This document shows, piece by piece, positions 57,001 to 64,000 of a stretch of DNA of 64,000 bases. Source of the stretch: Takakia lepidozioides (lineage: Eukaryota; Streptophyta; Takakiopsida; Takakiales; Takakiaceae); the NCBI GenBank assembly GCA_030704615.1, contig CM060732.1, forward strand, positions 80,809,171 to 80,873,170, in the 5' to 3' direction. Under the pieces are notes generated by a model. The model saw only the letters and a program-made list of their open reading frames with translations, was not told the origin of the DNA and did not search any database. Position 1 is the first letter of the stretch; each line of letters begins with the position of its first letter. Both the position numbers and the translations under genes were made by a program.

Positions 57001-60000
57001 GTTGAAGATGTTTTTTTTGCTGGTTTACTGAGGAGGAATTTGGATCTACAGATATGAGTATGGCACTCACTTTATACAAGTCTCACAGTTTTCTCACAGA
57101 CGATTTGCAAGCTAATCTCTGTGTTCCTTTATGTTACAATTGTCCTTGCAGAATCCATCAGTTCTTGGGATGAACCTGGAGAATAGAGGGGAGGAGGGAG
57201 CACTTGATCCATATGGTATCAGAGAAGAGAACTCTAGCTGGGAAATTGGGCTGTATGCGAGAAGTTTGGAAGTGGTGGTGGTCCCCACAGCAGAGAAGTT
57301 GAATAAGCACAGTACTTTGCATCAGCATTTGAGGTGATTATTTTGCGACAGATGTGTCTCTCTACAGAACAGTTTGTCTTGTTCTTTGGCTCCCCCCACC
57401 TTGAGTACCATTTCTTATTCTCCTCTCCCACATACCGTTAGATACGGAGGTGCTGCTGTCTCTTTAGGGACTCCCAGTCTTGGCGGACGCTTTCAGCTCT
57501 GACGACCATAAGTGTCTGGCAGCTTCATGCAAGAGGCGCTGGTACGTTTGGTGTAATTTGATATGGGCTGTTCTTATTGTTCTACTTTATCCCATGGGGC
57601 CCCTTTTGACACTAGAAAATTTCCTCCTTTCTTGCTTTCTGTCGCTCGGTTTGTTTATGGTAAGGTGGTGGTTGTAGGGTGCCCAAGTTATGATATGTAC
57701 GTAATAATTCTGTCTTTTCTTAGGCCAACAAGCCTTCCAAGCAGATTTGCTTTATTTCCTCTCTGGTGTCATCTCACAGGTATGTAGTCTGGGAGGTGCA
57801 TTTAAGGAGGCCACATTACCTGATTCGGTCACTCCGCCAGTGTTTGGGGTTTGATTGGGTCTTTGTACTTTTCTTTGACCGGTGGTCATTGGTAGACTTT
57901 GGAAGCTAACTTATGTCTGCGATGGCATTGATCAGGGCACTGGTGAAGGGATTGAGGCATGTGGAGCCAAAGCAGATGAATCACGAGCAGTGCCTTGCTT
58001 TTTGGATCAATATCTACAACTCGCTGTTGCTGCATGTACTAAATCTCGGAAATCAAGCTCTCTTTTGATGCTTCCTGTTTTTACTTTTATCCGCTGCAAT
58101 GTGAAATGAGTGTCAGAAGAAAAGACAAGAAGAGGAGAAGATTAGTGTTTTGACACACACGGGTCTGACAACTCACAGCCTGTTGATCACAAAGAAATTG
58201 ATGGTGAAGAAGCATCTTAAAATCTTAAATCTTTTGATTCACAAACATTCCCGGGTTCATAGTCTCTTACCTGAGAATGAGTGGAGATCTAGATATGAGC
58301 AGATGTGAAGTGTTGATCAGCTTATGAAATCTGAATCTGGATCTCTTTCTACCTTGGCATGTGGACAGGCGTATTTGGTGTATGGGGTGCCAAAAGGCCA
58401 TTACAAGCGCATCGCTTTTATGAACAAGGTACACTTCTGTTGAAACTGGGACTTATTTCTAGAAAATAAAATTTTGAATTACATTGTCTTTTTCTCTGAC
58501 TCCGGCTGTCTCTTCTTTCTAATGGAGTGCCCTATGGATGCAATGAAGTTTTTCTTGTCTTTTTTTCTAATGGGTGGCGGTTCCACTGTGCATTCGTAGT
58601 CCCATGTCCCACTTGTCCCATGTTGCTAGGTGACATACATTATCGGTGGATGTCAGTATACCCCACTGGCTATCGAGCACTCCATCCTCAGGGCTAACTC
58701 TTACCGTCCCACTTTGGTACGAACACTCTCTCCCTCAGTGGACTTAATACATCTCTTTTCTTTCTCTCTGTTTTTTCCACCCCTTGAAAGTTAGAAACCA
58801 AAAACTCTCTCTCTCGTGGGCCCCCATGGATTCTCTGTAGTTATTTTCTTTCTATAGTTGTATTTTGGGCTGCTTGTGGAGGGTCCCTTTCTCTTTCTTG
58901 TTTCATGCAATCATAAGCTCTTGGAGCTTTCTGTGGACATCATCAAGTATCATGTCATTTCATATCTTTGTGTCTTCACCAAGGCACTCCATCTTTGTGC
59001 AGCAATTTAAACTGGGTTTCTAGTTGTTTCTTTGTTTCGAAGTTCCCTCCTTTCTTCATTCGTGAGGACCGCCTGTGCCCCGCTTGCACTGGAAACAACA
59101 GGAAAATCGTGAGATACCCAATCTCTCACAGAGGTCTTCCATGACGTGGATCAGACATTCTTAGCAGCATATCTACATGAGGCATTGACGCTAGACAATC
59201 CCTTGAACAATTGTTGTTTTTTGGGCTGCTTGTGGAGGTCCCTCTCTGTCTTTTTTCATGCTTTCTCTTGTCCCATAAGCTCTTTGAGCTTTTTGCGGAC
59301 ATTATAAAGTATCATATCATACCATTTCATTTTATTTCTCTTTCTTCTCGTGAATTTTGGGTGAGGAAAGCTTGGCTCTCTTATTACATCTCTGTTGATC
59401 TCCAATCATGTCAGAAGTTTACAAAACCCCATAGAGTTGCTTCTCTTTTTCATTTATGCATGTACCTTGTGCACTTTCTGCATCACTTTGATTTTGCCTG
59501 CAGAGTTTTTCCTTTTGTGAGTTTGACAGTTTCTTAGGGTGGTGACTATGAGTACAGGCAAGCTTGTTACCGATTCGTAAGTACAAGAAGAGCGACGAAA
59601 GATTTTCTTGTGCACTTGACCAGGCGGAGCCTCTCATCAGCTTTGCTCTCTGTTGTGGTAGCAGGTCTAGCCCTGTGGTAAGCCCCACCACAAACCCCCT
59701 TCTTTCTCTGCACTCCCCCTGTTGAGCTACCAAATTAAGTCCTCATCCTGAACCATTCTGGGAACCAGAACATCTGCTTAAAAGAGCTGTTAAATAATTC
59801 TTCCCGACAATGGCACTGTCTGCAGGTGCGGACATACACAGGGACAAACATCCGGGCCGAGCTTCAGGCAGCATGCCAAGACTTCATAATGGCAGCAGTG
59901 GGTGTAAGTCAGAAAAAGCATGTACTCATCCCAAAAATCCTACACTGGTATGCCCCAGACTTCTCACATGATGCCAAATCTTTGGTTGAGTGGGTTGCGG

Positions 60001-60131
60001 AACAGCTGCCTGAAGACAAGCGTGCAGCATTGGATGAGTGTGTGAAGAAGAAACCGGGCAAGTGGTCACAGCACCGGATGTCAGTGGTTCCTTATGATTG
60101 GAGCTTCCGATATCTTTTCGACCATCGGTGA
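54099..60131 (+). CDS. DUF547 domain protein; probably the C-terminal part of the PITP gene
   Basis: Firm exons: 55476-55640, 56117-56263, 56644-56847, 57152-57333, 57936-58035, 58369-58428, 58630-58716, 59558-59677, 59826-60131, all in phase (456 residues). DUF547 landmarks: PNELSEELVRTLSSLYEW, LDPYGIREENSSWEIG, LAFWINIYNSLLLHAYLVYG, IIGGCQYTPLAIEHSILR, AEPLISFALCCGSRSSPVVR, and the terminal SVVPYDWSFRYLF. Weaker exons upstream (54099-54221, 54489-54648, 54739-54866) also join in phase, linking it to the PITP exons. The last holds a zinc-finger-like CAVC...CKTCNEFFCQLC. Alternatively a separate gene starts at ATG 54741. DUF547 has no established biochemical role and often occurs with other domains. 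Confidence 0.82.
55041..55140 (+). repeat. Dispersed repeat family C, two adjacent copies in an intron
   Basis: catggaaagcccaaagagc/ttgtgggataag and tgtggaaagctcaaagag/cttatgggac lie 60 bp apart in the DUF547 gene, followed by further caaagaa/ctttata words to about 55260. Confidence 0.6.
59247..59330 (-). repeat. Dispersed repeat family C, inverted intronic copy
   Basis: cttgtcccataagctctttg followed by tttttgcggacattataaag is the reverse complement of the copy at 51191. A second, more diverged inverted copy lies at about 58905-58965. Confidence 0.6.
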
Positions 60132-61869
60132 TTCAGATCGGTCGCAGTCAGTAGGTGGCAAGGGTTGGTCATGTATATTGATTGGCTGGAGTGTGTTTAG
60201 TCAAGGCTTCGGCATCGTTGCAGAGAAGCTCTATTGGGCTTGTGTCTCCCTCCCCCTACCTCTTTCCTCATTGTCACAGATAAATTCTATTTCTATCTTT
60301 ATTCTGAAACAATCTGAAAGACAAGCCTAACATTGATCACGGTCACTGTCAAATGCAACCAGTATGAAATCTGCTTTGGAATTTGCAGATTTCAAATTGC
60401 CCACTCTGCCACTAGCTTTGAATGATCCAGATGACTTCTCCTAGCTGCATGCAAATGCCATAGAACACAAGTGTACCTGTTGAAGATCCATAGAGGTATC
60501 AAATTTGTTGGCCAACAGATGTAACAGAATGTTCAGACTTATAGAGCCACGGGATGACTGCAAGAATCCAGGTGTAGAGCACCATGGAGGTTGCAGTGTG
60601 CAAACTAAAATTGAGATTGGCCACTCGCCAGTGCAGTAGTAAAGCACCACAATTTCTCCCTCTTTCACATTTTTGAGTGGAGGAATTATCTGTCGCAATG
60701 ATACAACAAGTATCTCAGCACTGCAATTGCAAGTTGACTCTTAACAAGGGGCCCCCTCTGCAACTACCCTGGGACCACCTCTGACCTACAAAGACTGGTT
60801 GGTTTCTCTACCAGCTTGCCGTAAATGAAACTGCCCAGACAAGTCAAAACTCAATAGATGTTTCGGTATCCTTGTTCGAGAGAGGGCCGATGGGAGCCCT
60901 GAATATGTCTGTGAGCCTTCTTGTAGCAGCTGCATCTGCTTACCTTTCCCCAACAAAGATGAGATTTGCAGGCTGTTCACTCAAATTGAGAATGAAATAA
61001 GACTTGGCTGGTGCCCAGTTTACTATCAGTGCAGAAGGGCTAAAGCCAGGCCAACAAATACTTTCGTGCAGGGTTCCCAGTGAGCTGCTGCACCAGTTTC
61101 CGCTCTACATGTTTGGGAAGGGAATTCTTTGTGGGTGATGGCACTGCCAGAAGTGGTGGAATTGCCTTCTACCTCACACTAGTCAATATCTGGCCTGGTC
61201 CTGTTTCTCTCAACCTGACAAACACATCAATGTTAACTAACACAAGTCTACAAGCCTGGAACCCCTGCAATGTTCACTATTCTTGCCCTGGGGTTCACAT
61301 AGCAATTCCAATTCCCCACGTAACTATCATCCCAGCTTTCCCCGGATACCGTATGCTGCATCAATGGCATCACCCTGCGGGTCTGCAGCAGAACCTGATG
61401 ACTCAGCATCATGCACACCTACTGCTCCATTGTATACAACTACACTCACATTCCTTCTTGGATGCATCAAAGGCGGTTACTTGAAGGAGGTCATCATCCG
61501 CCCAGTATGGCTAGTAAACAAAGTGAATGAGGTGCTGGTGATATTCAGGGTCTACATAATCAATCCTGGGCCTGTTCGGTTTCTGCCCAATGACGCACTC
61601 TTCGAGTTTGAGCCAATTGTTTCGGAAAAAGGTCTCCGCAGAGGCTTGCTCGGCCTTTACAGCTTTGCAAGGAAGGTACTGGAATGTATGACAGTACATT
61701 GGGATACATACATGGGATACATACAGCATGGGATGGCAACCATGGGATGATGTATCATCATCAACCCTAGGGTTCAGAAGATCTCTTTCACTCTCCAGCG
61801 GCTCGCTGCGAGGTCTCCAACACGAAGGTCAGATTCATGCTCTGAACTGTTTGGGTTAATCTTGTTGTG
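60132..61869. other. Intergenic with unidentified coding-like stretch 61080-61750
   Basis: Overlapping plus-strand frames (61080-61484 and 61283-61750) show two similar beta-strand-like phrases, IAFYLTLVNIWPGPVSLNL and VLVIFRVYIINPGPVRFLP, in different frames. This hints at a decayed or unspliced gene with a repeated fold. No family was recognised and no exon model could be closed. The last 100 bases are the eL29 leader. Confidence 0.3.
61763..61770 (+). promoter_or_regulatory. Telo-box-like element of the eL29 gene
   Basis: AACCCTAG lies about 100 bp upstream of the eL29 start codon. AACCCTA (telo box) is common in promoters and leaders of plant ribosomal protein genes. A second copy, aaccctaa, occurs in the intron at about 62505. 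Confidence 0.5.
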
Positions 61870-62815
61870 ATGGCGAAGTCAAAGAATCACACAGCGCACA
61901 ACCAGTCGTACAAGACGCACAGGAACGGGATCAAGAAGCCTAAGAAGCAGAAGTACACCTCCAGAAAAGGGGTAAGCTATTCTTTGTGGAACCTTGAAGT
62001 TTGTAATTTGTTGTCCGAAGCAGTAATTGTTGAAGAACGGGAGTTGGAGGCGGAAAAGTCATCTCGGTTCCTCTCCATGAACTATGCTGCGCTTTTGGAG
62101 ATGTTCATGTTCTTGCCTCCCCTGTTTTCAATACTTCTCAACGATTAAAGAGTATGAGAAAACACTAGCTTTTTAACTCATCATGGTCTCAATCACTTTA
62201 TGCACAAGTTTGTGAGGCTATTGAAAATAGGAGACAAGCATACATCAGCAAGTGTATTTGCATGGAAGGAACTTCTGCAACGAGAGTCTATGCTTTATGT
62301 ATAGTGTAAAGCACCTTCCCTCGAGGAGTTTCCACGACCACGATTTAGGACCCGCCCCAGAGCGCTTTACACTGAGAAACCAGTTTGAGATTTTCTCTTA
62401 CATCATTTTCATTGGTGAAGTTTCCTTGGCGCACTGTTATGTTCAATCTCTCGCCCAGGGCATGAACGTGTAACCAGCTGTTCCATCTCCTTCACAAGGA
62501 AACAACCCTAACCAATGGCTCCTGTAAAGTGGAGTTCATTGTGCGTGTCAGACGAAAGTAATCATCAGGTTTCTATGAATGGATCATGAATTCCCTGTCA
62601 GTGAACAAAAGTCTAGATTGGGGCCTCGTACAAGAGTTTGCACGAAATTTGGTCGTTAAATATGTTGGCAAATGCTGCATTTAAAATCTCCTGAAGTTGT
62701 TGGTGTGGTGGTGCAGATGGACCCTAAGTTCTTGAGGAATCAGAGATATGCCAAGAAACATAATCGTGTGGGCGGCGACAACAGTGAAGTTGATGCTGCT
62801 GAAGAAATGGAATGA
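61870..62815 (+). CDS. RPL29: 60S ribosomal protein L29 (eL29), 2 exons
   Basis: Exon 1 (61870-61971) encodes [20 protein letters not shown] and a Lys/Arg-rich stretch ending SRKG. Exon 2 (62717-62815) begins [20 protein letters not shown] and ends with the acidic tail VDAAEEME. The intron is 745 bp, GT-AG, phase 0. Total 66 residues, typical for eL29 with a short acidic C-terminal extension. The protein is a small basic component of the cytosolic large subunit. The intron position (before MDPKFLRNQ) supports a genuine functional copy rather than a retrocopy. Confidence 0.97.
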
Positions 62816-63018
62816 GAGATGGTGTAGATGGAGCAGGCCCAATATTTGAAGGGGATTTGGACCTGCAATCCTTCTAATATCTTTGTCCTATTTGTTCAAT
62901 GCTCAGCAGACGTCTCCCTGTGAAGGCAATTTTTGTCAAATTGTGCACCTTTTGGTGTGGACAGGCTGGAAAGAGTCTGTATGGACGGATTTGTTGAGCT
63001 CAATGTAGTGCATGAGGT

Positions 63019-63080
63019 GACAACAGTGCAGTTGATGCTGCTGAAGAAATGGAATGAGAGATGTGTAGATGGAGCATGCC
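63019..63080 (+). pseudogene. Duplicate of the eL29 3' end
   Basis: About 62 bp repeat 62777-62840: gacaacagtg, gttgatgctgctgaagaaat, ggaatgagagatg, tgtagatggagca. The copy differs by a few bases. It has no start or upstream exon, so it is a partial tandem duplication about 240 bp downstream. Confidence 0.8.
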
Positions 63081-63348
63081 CCTGGGTGGAAAGATAAGTC
63101 TTACACATTTTTCTACCAATATTTGTGTGGAATTGAGAAAGTATGGCACATTGAAGATGTGGCAGAGCACGCAAACAGCCCTTTGCAGTACTTGTTATTT
63201 TCCTCAGGGAGTCACACAAGCTTCTTGAATCAACCCAAAGCTCCGTCTCCCTGTGATGCAATTTTTGTAAGGCATCTCGCAACAAGTTGCTAATGGCCTT
63301 GCGGGGATTAAAATTTCATTGTTTACCAAAAGGCAGGTTTGTGCCTAA

Positions 63349-63806
63349 GGCCCGCTTTACACTAGGAGTCGAGGCCAAGGGGCCGTCGGGAATGGAGCGA
63401 TCCTATTGGTCGAGATCTTAAGGCTGGCCCCAAGACCTTTACACTAGGAGTCGAGGCCGAAATGAAATAATATATTTTATTCTACATAAGTTTGGCCTCA
63501 AGTAGGCCCCAAGGGCAGAAGGAGCCCTCATGGTTTGGGGGCCACCAAGCCTCCTTGGGGCCCACCTCCCCCACACTATAATACTATTACTTTCCTTCAT
63601 TCTCCACCGCACGATCTTCTCATCTCCTCCTTCGGCCCCCACTTCAACATTATACACTACTGCCTGCCCCAAGAGCTTTACACTCGGGGCTGCAGCCCCC
63701 AAAGATATGATATTTTAGTGCTTACTTGAGGCAGGCACTTGTACCCATATTTCCTCTTCTTTGGCCTCAAGATTTGTTGGCCTCGACTCCTAGTGTAAAG
63801 TGGGCC
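63349..63806. mobile_element. PIF/Harbinger (Tourist-like) MITE, 458 bp
   Basis: 28-bp terminal inverted repeats: ggcccgctttacactaggag with tcgaggcc at the left, and the complement ggcctcgactcctagtgtaa with agtgggcc at the right. The flanks carry the 3-bp target repeat taa (63346-63348 and 63807-63809), as in PIF/Harbinger elements. An extra internal direct copy of the terminal motif lies at 63437-63458. No transposase is encoded. 63810-64000 shows nothing recognisable. Confidence 0.9.
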
Positions 63807-64000
63807 TAAAAGACAGTGACACTCTAATATAGGTCAAAGCCCCATTTTGCTTTGATTTCACTAATGATAGCTGTGATAACTGTGCAGCCTATCTTGTTTT
63901 TGCTTTCTATGAATGGCTTCCATCCAATTTGCATCTTACGACATCTGGCCTTCCAGTGAGGAGATTGCCAAGGTGCATACTTCATGTCAAGTAGGCAGAA

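Noticed and set aside
57468-57777. Exon-like frames 57468-57541 and 57721-57776 between DUF547 exons
   Set aside because: Joining 57333 directly to 57936 keeps phase and gives the expected DUF547 sequence (LHQHLRALVKGLRHVEP), so these are intronic.

Overview
The window comes from the nuclear genome of a land plant. The evidence is intron-containing genes with GT-AG (and one GC-AG) junctions, PLS/DYW-type pentatricopeptide repeat (PPR) genes, a dirigent protein, a RALF peptide precursor, a chromodomain Ty3/gypsy retrotransposon primed by initiator-Met tRNA, hAT and PIF/Harbinger MITEs, and tRNA-derived SINEs. The highly repetitive PPR style and low gene density fit a non-seed plant (moss, lycophyte or fern), but I cannot fix the species.

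Left third (1-20 kb): almost entirely repeats. It holds a gag fragment, blocks dense in agtggt or tagtcat words, three decayed antisense PPR fragments and direct and tandem repeats. A complete 6.9-kb Ty3/gypsy chromovirus (9851-16782, 5-bp target duplication TGAAC) is inserted in the pol gene of an older Ty3/gypsy element (8378-9850 and 16783-18050). A probable LINE 3' end follows.

Middle (20-45 kb): an intronless dirigent gene; an Agenet-like gene whose exon is split by an 828-bp non-autonomous hAT element; a RALF precursor (minus strand); two paralogous antisense PPR genes (one lacks the DYW domain, the other keeps it); and between them a nine-exon KDPG/KHG-aldolase-like gene (plus strand). 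A PDX1 pseudogene fragment and a mosaic of inverted-repeat elements with a SINE follow.

Right third (45-64 kb): a tRNA-Pro(UGG), a four-exon EAPP homologue, then a long multi-exon locus on the plus strand. This locus encodes a class-I-type phosphatidylinositol transfer (PITP) domain with an FFAT-like motif, followed in the same orientation and in compatible phase by a zinc-finger-like segment and a full DUF547 domain. It may be a single fusion gene. The window ends with a two-exon ribosomal protein eL29 gene and a Harbinger-type MITE.

The genes do not form a pathway. Exon models were built by hand from homology, splice signals and reading-phase continuity; the unassigned stretches are described as such.
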